This document shows positions 33,424 through 41,536 of a DNA stretch of 64,000 bases, one piece after another. Within the stretch, counting starts at the first letter, position 1, and each line of letters begins with the position of its first letter. The DNA lies in the NCBI RefSeq assembly GCF_015752045.1, contig NZ_JADOUS010000007.1, positions 180,110 to 244,109 of the forward strand, read 5' to 3'. The DNA comes from Arthrobacter_D sp015752045 (GTDB lineage: Bacteria > Actinomycetota > Actinomycetes > Actinomycetales > Micrococcaceae). The position numbers and the translations under genes are program-made. The notes beneath the pieces were generated by a model that saw only the letters and a list, made by a program, of their open reading frames with translations, was not told the DNA's origin and did no database searches.

Positions 33424-33562
33424 CGAAGTTAGCTGTCGGGTTCGGATGGGACATCCGGACACGCTTCCTGCAGACCATCGTCCCCAGGACTGGTCTGCGC
33501 GTGTCTTTACCCCTAGGACCCGTGATCGAGTCCGCTAGTGGTTCCCCCGCCCCTGTCGAATG
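33424..33562 (-). ncRNA. c-di-AMP riboswitch (ydaO/yuaA leader)
   Basis: In RNA sense the leader of the NlpC/P60 gene contains GCGGGGGAACC (33540-33550) near its 5' end, GGGGTAAAG in the middle, and the hallmark 3' block CCGAACCCGACAGCTAAC (33428-33445). These correspond to the conserved pseudo-symmetric elements of the ydaO motif, which in actinobacteria typically precedes NlpC/P60 and Rpf cell-wall hydrolase genes and turns them off when c-di-AMP is high. A stem (CAGACCA/TGGTCTG) separates the blocks. A further 9-bp inverted repeat (33551-33559 with 33587-33595) lies at the 5' edge. The boundaries are approximate. Confidence 0.85.
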
Positions 33563-33720
33563 TGTAGTGCGAACGGTCCGTCCTCATCGACAGGGTTAGG
33601 CAGTGTGAGGATGGGCGCCCATCCGTTGTGGATCGGACGCGAGACCAACCGTACCGGCTCCCGGCGCCGGTTGTCACATTTAGATCACGAGGCGAAAATC
33701 ACCTTTTTCCACCAAAGATG

Positions 33721-34683
33721 TCAGAGCCGTGCATTGCGTGGTCTGGGCTGGCACTGCGGGCACAGATAGGACGATCTGTTCATGAACGATTCGCGGCGCA
33801 GCAGTGTGTTCCTGCCCACGGACGCACAGCGGCGGCAGGGCCTGCCCTCCCGCCCATAGGCCTCCAGATCGCGGGCGAAATAGCCCGACGCCCCGTTCAC
33901 GTTGACGTACAGGGAGTCGAAGCTGGTGCCACCGGCCGCCAGCGCGCGCTGCATCACCGAGGTGACGGCGTCCACGATGCGCTGGGTATCCGGGCGGCGC
34001 ATCGTGTCCGTGGGGCGCGCATAGTGGAATCTGGCGGCCCACAGCGCCTCGTCGGCGTAGATGTTGCCGATCCCGGAGACGAGTCCCTGGTCGAGCAGGG
34101 CGCGTTTGAGTCCTGTCCTGCGCCCGCGCAGACGTTCGTGGAGGGAGTCTGCGGAGAACGCCGGGTCGAGGGGGTCGCGCGCGATGTGCGCGGCCTGGTG
34201 GGGGATGAGTGGGAGGTCCGATGCTCCGAGCCCGCCGGGCAGCCCGTCCGGCGTCGGCTCCAGTTCCGCGACGAACATGCCGCCGAAGATCCTCTGGTCG
34301 ACGAACCGCAGGTCGCCCGGCAGGGCGGCGCCGTCGTCGTCGACAGCCGGCGAGAGCGCGAGGCGGACCTTCAGGTGCTTCTCCCGGGGGGCGTCGGGTT
34401 CCTCGACGAGGAGCTGCCCGCTCATCCCCAGATGCGCCATCAGTGCGACGTGCGGGCGATCGCCGGGCCGGCCGGCGTCCTCGAGGGTCATCCACAGGAA
34501 CTTCCCCCGGCGCACCACGTCCGTCACACGGGCACCCGTTACGTTGCCGACGAAGTCCTCGACGCCCTCGACGTGTCGCCGGAGGGACCGGGGATCGAGG
34601 ATGTCCACCGATTCGACGGTGCGGCCCACCACCCAGCGCACGAGGCCGCGGCGCACGACCTCGACCTCGGGGAGTTCAGGCAC
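33721..34683 (-). CDS. mutM: formamidopyrimidine-DNA glycosylase (MutM/Fpg)
   Basis: Bifunctional base-excision enzyme that removes 8-oxoguanine and FaPy lesions. The 320-residue protein begins (V)PELPEVEVVRRGL, with Pro2 as the Schiff-base nucleophile and Glu3. Lys in VRRGKFLWM, the helix-two-turn-helix region GLVSGIGNIYADEALW, and a C-terminal zinc finger (CRRCASVGRN ... CPQC) are all intact. The start is GTG at 34683, directly abutting the rnc TGA, so the two are translationally coupled. A lesion-recognition insert near 90-125 is slightly long, as in other actinobacteria. Confidence 0.95.
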   Translation of the reverse strand: MPELPEVEVVRRGLVRWVVGRTVESVDILDPRSLRRHVEGVEDFVGNVTGARVTDVVRRGKFLWMTLEDAGRPGDRPHVALMAHLGMSGQLLVEEPDAPREKHLKVRLALSPAVDDDGAALPGDLRFVDQRIFGGMFVAELEPTPDGLPGGLGASDLPLIPHQAAHIARDPLDPAFSADSLHERLRGRRTGLKRALLDQGLVSGIGNIYADEALWAARFHYARPTDTMRRPDTQRIVDAVTSVMQRALAAGGTSFDSLYVNVNGASGYFARDLEAYGREGRPCRRCASVGRNTLLRRESFMNRSSYLCPQCQPRPRNARL

Positions 34684-35472
34684 TCAGGCCCCGTCGGGCG
34701 ACGCGGAAGCGTCCCGAACGCCGGTGACACCCGCGACACCCGCGACACCGGTGCTGCCGCCATCGGCCGGCCCGCCCTGCAGCGTCGGCTCCTGCTGCGC
34801 CGTCAACGTCTTCCAGGACTCGGCCGCGGCCGCCTGCTCGGCTTCCTTCTTGGAGTTGCCGCACCCGGAGCCGTACTCGGTGCCACCGATCAGCAGGCGG
34901 GCCGTGAACGTCCGGGCGTGGTCCGGTCCCGTGCCGTCCACCTGGTAGTCGATCGTCCCGAGCCGCCGGGCTGCGGCGGTCTCCTGGATGCGGGTCTTCC
35001 AGTCGGTGCCCTCGCCGAGCACCGCCGAATCGCGCAGCAGCGGCCCGATCAGCCGCATGACCATGGCGCGGGCCGTCTCGATGCCGTGGCTGAGGTAGGC
35101 CGCCCCGATGACGGCCTCCATGGTGTCCGCGAGGATCGACGCCTTGTCGCGTCCGTTGGTCAGCTTCTCCCCCTGGCCCAGCAGCACGTAGCTGCCGAGA
35201 TCCAGGGTGCGGGCCACCCCGGCGAGGGCCCTGGTGCTGACCACGGCGGAGCGCCGCGTGGCGAGTTCTCCCTCGGACAGCGCGGGGTTGTCCCGGTACA
35301 GCGCGTCGGTGACCGCCAGCCCGAGGACCGAGTCGCCGAGGAACTCCAGGCGCTCGTTCGTCGGGATCCCGCCCTTCTCGTAGGCGTAGGAGCGGTGCGT
35401 GAGGGCAAGACGAAGCGTCCCGGTGTCGATATCGACTCCGAGACGCTTCGTGAGGTCTTCCGTATTCTTCAC
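34684..35472 (-). CDS. rnc: ribonuclease III
   Basis: Double-stranded RNA endonuclease for rRNA maturation and RNA decay. The 262-residue protein carries the RNase III signature NERLEFLGDSVLGLAV, the second acidic pair in ADTMEAVIGAAYL, and a dsRNA-binding domain (about 160-230, with GCGNSKKEAEQAAAAESW). A 30-residue C-terminal tail contains a VAG/VAG/VTG run coded by 9-nt tandem repeats and is probably disordered and variable between strains. The start is GTG at 35472. It lies in the yceD-rpmF-rnc-mutM cluster typical of actinobacteria. Confidence 0.95.
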   Translation of the reverse strand: MKNTEDLTKRLGVDIDTGTLRLALTHRSYAYEKGGIPTNERLEFLGDSVLGLAVTDALYRDNPALSEGELATRRSAVVSTRALAGVARTLDLGSYVLLGQGEKLTNGRDKASILADTMEAVIGAAYLSHGIETARAMVMRLIGPLLRDSAVLGEGTDWKTRIQETAAARRLGTIDYQVDGTGPDHARTFTARLLIGGTEYGSGCGNSKKEAEQAAAAESWKTLTAQQEPTLQGGPADGGSTGVAGVAGVTGVRDASASPDGA

Positions 35473-35548
35473 AACTGCATCAGCTGATCCAGCACCGGAC
35501 GGACGCCCGGGCAGGCACAGGGCCTGGCCGCGGGGCGCGGGTCCGCTG

Positions 35549-35752
35549 TCAGACGTCGGCTACCTTGCGGCCCTTGTATTCAAGGAACAGCGGGGTGCCG
35601 GCGGAATCGGTGACAACCTTGGCCTGGTGGGCGAGGCTGTAGGTGACGCGGCCGTTCTCGAGGGTCTTGACCAGCTTGGGGGCGGTTGCCTTCCACTGGG
35701 ACCGGCGTGCGCGGGTATTCGCGCGGGACATCTTCCGTTTCGGGACAGCCAC
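35549..35752 (-). CDS. rpmF: 50S ribosomal protein L32
   Basis: This 67-residue protein begins (V)AVPKRKMSRANTRARRSQWK, the diagnostic L32 N-terminus. The zinc-ligand cysteines present in some L32 proteins are absent, so this is the Zn-independent (C-minus) form. The start is GTG, 2 nt after the yceD stop, with GGAAGAG upstream inside yceD. The yceD-rpmF pair is conserved across bacteria. Confidence 0.95.
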   Translation of the reverse strand: MAVPKRKMSRANTRARRSQWKATAPKLVKTLENGRVTYSLAHQAKVVTDSAGTPLFLEYKGRKVADV

Positions 35753-35754
35753 GG

Positions 35755-36345
35755 CTAACTCTCTTCCTTCTCGTCTGACTCTGACTTGGGTGCCGCGTTC
35801 TGCTCGGCGGCGGTGCCCGTCAGCCCGGCAAGGGCTGACCAGCGAGGATCCAAAACTTCATGGTGGTGGTCAGGATCGTCGTTGAGCTGCGCTCCGCATT
35901 CGGAACACAGGCCCTGGCAATCCTCCCGGCACACCGGCTGGAATGGCAGCGACGTAACCACTGCATCCCTCAGCACGGGTTCCAGAGCGACCGAATCGTT
36001 CTCCACCGTGTGCTGTTCTTCTTCGCCTTCCACCGACAGCGACGCGGAGTCGCTGTAGAAGAAGAGCTCCTGGATCTCCACGTCGCGGTCAAACCGCAGT
36101 GGCTCCAGGCACCGGCCGCACTCGCCGGTTACTTCGACGTTTGCCGTTCCCGACACCAGGATCCCCTCGTGTACCGACTCGAAGCGCAGATCGAGTTCCA
36201 TATCGGAACCCTCCTGCACGCCGATCAATGCGACGCCGAAATCCTTGGGTACCGGTGCATGTTCTTCGACTGTCCGCATGCTTCCCGGACTGCGTCCGAG
36301 ATCCTTGACACTGAATGTCAAAGGCGAACTGAGATCGCTTTTAAT
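35755..36345 (-). CDS. yceD: YceD family (DUF177) protein, probable ATT start
   Basis: YceD/DUF177 proteins are linked to 23S rRNA accumulation and always precede rpmF. The protein keeps GECGRCLEPL and the second Cys pair region CREDCQGLCSECGAQLNDD, a likely metal-binding knuckle. No ATG or GTG start is available. The only codon correctly spaced from a strong ribosome-binding site (CAGGAG, then TCACC) is ATT at 36345, giving a 196-residue protein that begins IKSDLSSPLTFSVKDLGRSP; this matches the expected N-terminal pattern. The alternative TTG at 36321 has no ribosome-binding site and would cut eight residues. Confidence 0.85.
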   Translation of the reverse strand: MKSDLSSPLTFSVKDLGRSPGSMRTVEEHAPVPKDFGVALIGVQEGSDMELDLRFESVHEGILVSGTANVEVTGECGRCLEPLRFDRDVEIQELFFYSDSASLSVEGEEEQHTVENDSVALEPVLRDAVVTSLPFQPVCREDCQGLCSECGAQLNDDPDHHHEVLDPRWSALAGLTGTAAEQNAAPKSESDEKEES

Positions 36346-36435
36346 GGTGACTCCTGTAGAACATATGACCGACGTACCATCCTAGCCTGATCAGGCGGGC
36401 AGGCCCAAAACGGGTGGGCCGTCTAGGCTCGGACC

Positions 36436-37023
36436 GTGATGTCCCAGTCCCCTCCCCCCGCACAGCGTCGACGCCTGGCCCGGGGCCTGCGCATGGCGGG
36501 CGTCCTGCTGGTCGCAGGACTGGCGGCCTGGCTGGTCCTCGCCTGGACGCTGTTCTACGATCCCCCGCTCGGTCCGGCGGGCAGGGCCGACGCCGTCGTC
36601 GTCCTCGCCGGAGCGGCAGCGGAACGCCTGCCGCTCGGACAGGACCTGGTCGACGACGGCGTCGCCGACGAACTCGTCCTCTCCTCCACCGGGCTGCCGG
36701 GCAATACGGCGACGGACGCCGTGTGCGCCGAGGAGAACCCCCGCATCACCTGCTTCGTCCCCGATCCGCTGACCACGCGCGGTGAGGCCCGCGCTGTGGC
36801 CGCCCTGGCGCGGGACAACGGCTGGGACGACATCGTCGTCGTGACCTCCGCCTACCATGTGACCCGGGCGTCGGTGAACCTGGCGCAGTGTTCCACGGCG
36901 GACATCACGATGGCCGGGTCACGGCCCGATCTCGGGGCTCCCGGGTGGCTCGCACGGTTCGTCGAGGAGAGCACGGCCCTCGTGGCGTCGGTCGTCCGAC
37001 CGGCCTGCGCACGCGCCGTCTGA
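36436..37023 (+). CDS. YdcF/DUF218 family membrane-anchored protein
   Basis: This 195-residue protein has one N-terminal membrane helix (about 20-42, GVLLVAGLAAWLVLAWTLFY) and an outward DUF218 domain: ADAVVVLAGAAAERLPLG, ELVLSSTGLPG, TRGEARAVAALA and VVVTSAYHVTRA. Members of this family (ElyC, SanA, YdcF) are connected to envelope precursor metabolism; the exact role is unknown. GTG 36436 and ATG 36439 are both usable starts. It is wedged between yceD and coaD in the opposite orientation, which breaks the usual coaD-yceD adjacency. Only 24 nt separate it from the convergent coaD stop. Confidence 0.8.
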   Translation: MMSQSPPPAQRRRLARGLRMAGVLLVAGLAAWLVLAWTLFYDPPLGPAGRADAVVVLAGAAAERLPLGQDLVDDGVADELVLSSTGLPGNTATDAVCAEENPRITCFVPDPLTTRGEARAVAALARDNGWDDIVVVTSAYHVTRASVNLAQCSTADITMAGSRPDLGAPGWLARFVEESTALVASVVRPACARAV

Positions 37024-37047
37024 GGGCGGGTCCCGCGATCCGGAGGA

Positions 37048-37521
37048 TCAGGCGGATCCCCGGAGGTGCCTGTTGACCGCGTCCGGGACGAAGGGGGTGA
37101 CGTCGCCGCCGAGTGATGCCACCTCCTTCAGGAGGGTCGAGGAGACGTGCGCGAACTCGGTGTCCGTCGGCAGGAACACGGTGTCGATGTCGGCCAGGTG
37201 CCGGTTCATGGTGGCCATCGGCAGCTCGTAGTCGAAGTCGAGGCCGGACCGCAGCCCCTTCACGAGCGCGGTGGCGCCCTGCTCCCGGCAGAAGTCCGCG
37301 AGCAGACCCTCGCCCATCGGGAGCACCGTCACCCCGGGGAGGTGCGCGAGGCTCTCCGCGCAGAACATCATGCGCTGCTCGAGGTCGAACCGGTACTTCT
37401 TCGCGTAGTTCGTCGAGACCGCGACGATCACCTCGTCGAAGAGCCGCGCGGCACGGCTGATGACCTCGAGGTGGCCATTGTGGAGGGGGTCGAAGGATCC
37501 GGGGCAGACGGCGCGGCTCAT
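37048..37521 (-). CDS. coaD: phosphopantetheine adenylyltransferase
   Basis: Penultimate step of coenzyme A synthesis: ATP plus 4'-phosphopantetheine gives dephospho-CoA. The 157-residue protein shows the nucleotidyltransferase motif CPGSFDPLHNGHLEVI, GLRSGLDFDYELPMATMNRH and the C-terminal ISSTx-like loop (VSSTLLKEVASLGGDV). The length is exactly that of the family. The ATG at 37521 is supported by the conserved MSRAVCPGSFDP start. Together with rsmD it normally forms a pair in actinobacteria; here 4 kb of other genes separates them. Confidence 0.96.
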   Translation of the reverse strand: MSRAVCPGSFDPLHNGHLEVISRAARLFDEVIVAVSTNYAKKYRFDLEQRMMFCAESLAHLPGVTVLPMGEGLLADFCREQGATALVKGLRSGLDFDYELPMATMNRHLADIDTVFLPTDTEFAHVSSTLLKEVASLGGDVTPFVPDAVNRHLRGSA

Positions 37522-37643
37522 GCCCCCACGGTACCCAGTCAGGCCGACCCCGGTGGGATGGGGCCGACCCCGGCCGCGCGGGGCCCGCGGTGCGGGGACC
37601 CGCGGGTGGTGGCGCGGGGTGTCGGAACGGCAATACTGGTGGG

Positions 37644-38879
37644 ATGACGACAGACGCTCAGACTCCTGCCACGCGGAGTACCGGCGGGGCGCCGTGGATG
37701 CGGGCGGCGCGCGGCGCGAACCTGCTCGGCGATGACGGCCGGCTCGGCATCACCATCTTCGAGGAGGTCACGGCCCTCGCGCAGCAGCATGCGGCGGTCA
37801 ACCTCGGCCAGGGCTTCCCCGACGAGGACGGACCGCAGGAGATCCTGGATGCGGCGCGGGCGGCGATCGCCGACGGCGCGAACCAGTACGCGCCGGGTCA
37901 GGGACTCCCCGTGCTGCGCCAGGCGATCGCCGCGCACCAGGAGCGCTTCTACGGTCTCACCGTGGACCCGCAGACCGAGGTGATCGTCAGTACGGGCGCC
38001 ACCGAGTCGATCGCCGCCGCGATCCTCGCCTTCGCCGGCCCCGGGGACGAGGTGCTGACCTTCGAACCGTTCTACGACTCCTACGGCGCCGTGATCGGCC
38101 TCTCCGGCGCGACGCACACCACGGCCCCGCTGCGCGCGCCGGACTTCCAGCCCGACGCCGCGAGCCTCGAGGCCGCGTTCAGCGAGCGCACGAGGATCGT
38201 CGTCGTCAACAATCCCCACAACCCGACGGGCAGTGTCTTCACCCGCCCCGCCCTCGAACTGATCGTGCGGCTGGCGGAGCGCCACGACGCGATCATCCTG
38301 ACGGACGAGGTGTACGAGCACCTCACGTTCGGTGTGCAGCACGTGCCGGTCGCATCCCTGCCCGGGGCGGCGGAGCGCACCCTCAGCATCTCCTCCGCCG
38401 GCAAGACGTTCTCCGTGACGGGCTGGAAGATCGGCTGGCTCAGCGGTCCGGCAGAGCTCGTCGCCCAGGTCCGTACCGTCAAGACCTTCCTCACGTACAC
38501 CTCGGGCACGCCGTTCCAGGGCGCGATCGCCCGGGGCCTGGCCCTGCCCGATCAGTTCTTCACCTCGGCCGCGGACATCCTGCGGAAGAAGCGGGACCTG
38601 CTGGGCGAAGGCCTTCGCGCGGCCGGCTTCGACGTCTACGAGCCGGAGGGCACCTTCTTCACCATGGTGGACGCCGCGCCGCTCGGCATCGAGGACGCCA
38701 CCGACCTCGCGCGCCGCCTGCCGGGCCTGATCGGCGTCGCGGCGATCCCCGTGGCGATGTTCTGCCACGCCGAGGGCGCCGAGCGCACCCGATCCCTGCT
38801 GCGCTTCGCCTTCTGCAAGAAGTTCGACGTCATCGAGGAGGGCGCACGGCGCCTGGCGACCCTGCGGGCGCGCGTATGA
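37644..38879 (+). CDS. class I/II pyridoxal-phosphate aminotransferase
   Basis: This 411-residue fold-type I aminotransferase has the PLP lysine Lys254 in SSAGKTFSVTGWKIGW, the Asn-Pro motif NNPHNPTGSVF, TDEVYEHLTF and the C-terminal Arg region (SLLRFAFCKK). NLGQGFPDEDGPQEILDAA near the N-terminus is typical of the kynurenine-oxoglutarate / methionine / succinyl-DAP aminotransferase group. The amino acid substrate cannot be decided from sequence. The ATG at 37644 is preceded by GGTGGG. The stop overlaps the SpeE-like gene by 4 nt (ATGA), suggesting a shared function or at least co-expression. Confidence 0.88.
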   Translation: MTTDAQTPATRSTGGAPWMRAARGANLLGDDGRLGITIFEEVTALAQQHAAVNLGQGFPDEDGPQEILDAARAAIADGANQYAPGQGLPVLRQAIAAHQERFYGLTVDPQTEVIVSTGATESIAAAILAFAGPGDEVLTFEPFYDSYGAVIGLSGATHTTAPLRAPDFQPDAASLEAAFSERTRIVVVNNPHNPTGSVFTRPALELIVRLAERHDAIILTDEVYEHLTFGVQHVPVASLPGAAERTLSISSAGKTFSVTGWKIGWLSGPAELVAQVRTVKTFLTYTSGTPFQGAIARGLALPDQFFTSAADILRKKRDLLGEGLRAAGFDVYEPEGTFFTMVDAAPLGIEDATDLARRLPGLIGVAAIPVAMFCHAEGAERTRSLLRFAFCKKFDVIEEGARRLATLRARV

Positions 38880-39748
38880 GGACCGGACCGGACTCCGGCG
38901 CGGGATCGGGCCCGGCGTCGGGCGCGGGATTCGCGGGGCCATCAGGAGGACAGTCGGCGACCGAGGAGTTCGAGGTCCGCACCCGCTGGCTCCCCGGGAC
39001 GGGCGCATACGCGGAGATCGACGAGGACGCCTACATCGAGGGGGCCCTGATCCTCAGCATCGGCGGAGCGCAGCAGTCCCACGTGGACATGCTGCATCCC
39101 GGCCGGGTGTTCTACGAGTACCTGCAGCGCGTCGCCAACGTCATCGACCTGGCGGCGCCCGCGGGTACTCCCCTGCGGGTCCTGCACCTCGGCGCCGGGG
39201 CCCTGACCCTCGTCCGCTACGTCCAGGCCACGCGGCCCGGCTCCCGGCAGGTCGCCGTGGACCTGGAGGCCGAGCTGATCGACTTCGTCCTGGACGCCAT
39301 GCCGCTGCCCGAGGGCACCTTGTGCGAGATCATCGCGGGAGACGCCGCGGACGCCGTGCTCGAACAGCCCGACGCAGCCTTCGACGTCGTCGTGCTGGAC
39401 ATCTTCGCGGGGGCGGACGCCCCCGCCCACCTGACGAGCCCGGACTTCGCGGCGCACCTGCTGCGGGTGTGCGCCGAGGACGGCGTGGTGCTGGTGAACG
39501 TCGGCGACGACCCCCCGCTCACCTTCGCCCGCGCCCAGAGCAGGCAGCTCTCCTCGCTTGCGACGGCGACCGCCGTCCTGACCGAGGCCGCCATGGTGGG
39601 CGGTGAGCAGGCGGGGAACGTCGTCGTCGCCGCCCGTCACGCTGCATGGCCCGCCGCGTGGACCCGGGCGCTGCTCTCCGCCGGGCCCCATCCTGCGGCC
39701 GTCCTGGCCGGCACGGACCTCGCGGACTTCGAACAGGCACCCGCCTAG
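38876..39748 (+). CDS. spermidine synthase-like SAM-dependent protein
   Basis: This 290-residue protein has the Rossmann methyltransferase/aminopropyltransferase fold: motif I VLHLGAGALTLVRYV, an acidic residue at the end of strand 2 (VAVDLEAELIDFV), then FDVVVLDIFAGADAPAHLTS. These fit the spermidine-synthase-like proteins of actinobacteria, which lack full polyamine-synthase proof. The first about 30 residues are a Gly/Ser/Ala low-complexity stretch. Translationally coupled to the aminotransferase. Polyamine formation or methyl transfer are both possible. Confidence 0.78.
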   Translation: MRTGPDSGAGSGPASGAGFAGPSGGQSATEEFEVRTRWLPGTGAYAEIDEDAYIEGALILSIGGAQQSHVDMLHPGRVFYEYLQRVANVIDLAAPAGTPLRVLHLGAGALTLVRYVQATRPGSRQVAVDLEAELIDFVLDAMPLPEGTLCEIIAGDAADAVLEQPDAAFDVVVLDIFAGADAPAHLTSPDFAAHLLRVCAEDGVVLVNVGDDPPLTFARAQSRQLSSLATATAVLTEAAMVGGEQAGNVVVAARHAAWPAAWTRALLSAGPHPAAVLAGTDLADFEQAPA

Positions 39749-39910
39749 AGCTTCCTCCCATCCGGAGGCCGCACCCGCACGAAGCACTCCGTACGCGGGT
39801 GGCGCGGGAGGCAGCGGTACGCTGGTCAGGACGGTGAGCGTCGGCTGTTCCAGGAGCGCCGGCAGCCCCGCACGCGGACGAGACCACTGCACCACGGGGA
39901 GGAGATATTC

Positions 39911-40513
39911 ATGGCCGATCGCGGCCTTCCCTATCTCCGGGCCCTCATGCTCGTCTCGCTGATCATGGCGGTGTCCTCGGCATCCCACGTCCTCGCCTCG
40001 GGGCACCTGCCGCACCTCGGCGTGATCCTGCTGCTCGGCGCGCTCCTCCTGATCCCGATGACGCTGCTCACCCGGCGTCCGCTCTCCTTCCGTTCGGCGC
40101 TGGTCGCGATGGGCGCTGGGCAGCTGCTGCTGCACGTCCTCTTCGGCATGACCGCCGCTCCCGCCGTCTGCCAGAGCTCCTCCGCGATGCCCGGCCATCA
40201 CGCGGCCTTCGAGCTCGCCTGCTCGCCGGCCGCCCAGGACCAGATGGGCGCCACGTCGGGGGGCCTCGTGATGCTGCTGCTGCACGCGCTCGCCACGGTG
40301 ATCCTGGCCGTCGCCGTCTCCCGCAGCGATCACGCGCTGGAGTTCCTCCGGGCGTGGCTGCGCCCGCTGTTCGTCCTTCCGGCGCTCGCCCCGCCGGCGC
40401 CGCCGCGCCGCCGTCCTGTCCGGGACGTCCCGCCGCCCGTCGCGCCGCTGTCGGTGCACACCTCGGTGCCGACGCTGCGCGGTCCGCCGCGCGCCCGCGC
40501 GCTGCCGATCTGA
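39911..40513 (+). CDS. multi-pass membrane protein next to ycnI, unknown function
   Basis: I do not recognise a named family. The 200-residue protein has about four hydrophobic segments in the first 140 residues (for example LMLVSLIMAVSSASHVL and HLGVILLLGALLLIPMTLL). An outward loop MPGHHAAFELACSP contains two His and one Cys and could bind metal. The tail (about 155-200) is basic and Pro-rich. GGGGAGG lies 8 nt before the ATG at 39911. It is followed 121 nt later by the YcnI copper-protein gene in the same direction, so a copper-handling role is an inference from context. Confidence 0.6.
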   Translation: MADRGLPYLRALMLVSLIMAVSSASHVLASGHLPHLGVILLLGALLLIPMTLLTRRPLSFRSALVAMGAGQLLLHVLFGMTAAPAVCQSSSAMPGHHAAFELACSPAAQDQMGATSGGLVMLLLHALATVILAVAVSRSDHALEFLRAWLRPLFVLPALAPPAPPRRRPVRDVPPPVAPLSVHTSVPTLRGPPRARALPI

Positions 40514-40634
40514 CCCGGACGTCCCACGGACCCTGGGCTCCGGTGGCGCCTGCCCGCACCCCTTCCCCCAGTTCCCCGCTGCTCCACGATCTCCCGCTGT
40601 CGCGGGCTGGAGCGCACCCCTGAAAGGCAGTCCC

Positions 40635-41405
40635 ATGACGTCGTCCTCCCCCTCACGCGCCCTCACCACCGGCGCCGTCGCACTCGCCACCGTCGGCCTG
40701 ATGGCCGTCGGCCTCGGCGCGGCCGGCGCCCACGTCGGCGTCGAACCGACCTCCACCACGGAGGATGGGTACGCGCAGCTCACCTTCAGCGTGCCCAATG
40801 AATCCGAGACCGCAGGCACGAACAAGATCGAGGTGCAGCTCCCCACCGAGCAGCCCTTCACCTCGGTGCGGGTCAAGCCGGTCGAGGGTTGGACGGCGGA
40901 GGTCGTCTCCGGCGCCCTGCCGGAGCCCGTCACCACTGCCGACGGCGCCACGCTCAGCGAAGCGGCCCTGTCCGTCGTGTGGACAGCGGACCCAGGCGCG
41001 GAGATCTCCCAGCAGGAGTACCAGACGTTCTCGATCTCGGTCGGCCGCCTCCCCGAGGCAGGGTCCACCGTCCTGCTGCCCACCACCCAGTCCTACACGG
41101 ACGGCGAGGTCTCGGAGTGGACCCAGGAGACCGTCGAGGGCGAGGAGGAACCGGAGAAGCCCGCACCGTCCTTCGTGACCACCACGGCCGCCGAGGGCGA
41201 GGACGCGCACGGCACACACGGGGCGGCTGACAGCGAGGCGACCGACGAGGCCGTCGACGCCGAGCAGGCCGGGTCGACCACGGACGCAGCGTCCAGCACC
41301 GACACCGGGTCGATGTCGGCAATCGGCTGGACCGGCCTGGTCGCCGGCCTGCTCGGACTCGCCGCCGGCGTGACGGCGCTCGTGAGGACGAGGCGCCGTG
41401 CCTAG
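40635..41405 (+). CDS. YcnI-like copper-binding protein (DUF1775)
   Basis: This 256-residue exported protein has a signal peptide ending at AGA, so the mature chain would begin with His33 (HVGVEPTSTTEDGYAQLTF). In YcnI the N-terminal His forms part of a mononuclear Cu(II) site in a cupredoxin-like DUF1775 domain (about 33-175). A Ser/Thr/Asp/Glu-rich linker and a C-terminal membrane helix (AIGWTGLVAGLLGLAAGVTALV) plus basic tail anchor it. A strong AAAGG precedes the ATG. No copC/copD follows; the terminator at 41472-41507 closes the unit. Confidence 0.88.
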   Translation: MTSSSPSRALTTGAVALATVGLMAVGLGAAGAHVGVEPTSTTEDGYAQLTFSVPNESETAGTNKIEVQLPTEQPFTSVRVKPVEGWTAEVVSGALPEPVTTADGATLSEAALSVVWTADPGAEISQQEYQTFSISVGRLPEAGSTVLLPTTQSYTDGEVSEWTQETVEGEEEPEKPAPSFVTTTAAEGEDAHGTHGAADSEATDEAVDAEQAGSTTDAASSTDTGSMSAIGWTGLVAGLLGLAAGVTALVRTRRRA

Positions 41406-41471
41406 CCGCCTCCGACCCTGCACCCCGGGTCAGATCCTGGCCCGGGGGCCGGGCGGCAGAGCCTGACCCGG

Positions 41472-41507
41472 GACGGGCGGTGTCCGCGAGAGCAGACACC
41501 GCCCGTC
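41472..41507. terminator. bidirectional terminator between ycnI and rsmD
   Basis: GACGGGCGGTGTC (41472-41484) and GACACCGCCCGTC (41495-41507) form a perfect 13-bp stem with a 10-nt loop. It sits in the 131-nt convergent gap and can serve both genes. Confidence 0.8.
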
Positions 41508-41536
41508 AGCGCTGCGCCTGAGCACGCCGCCGTCCG

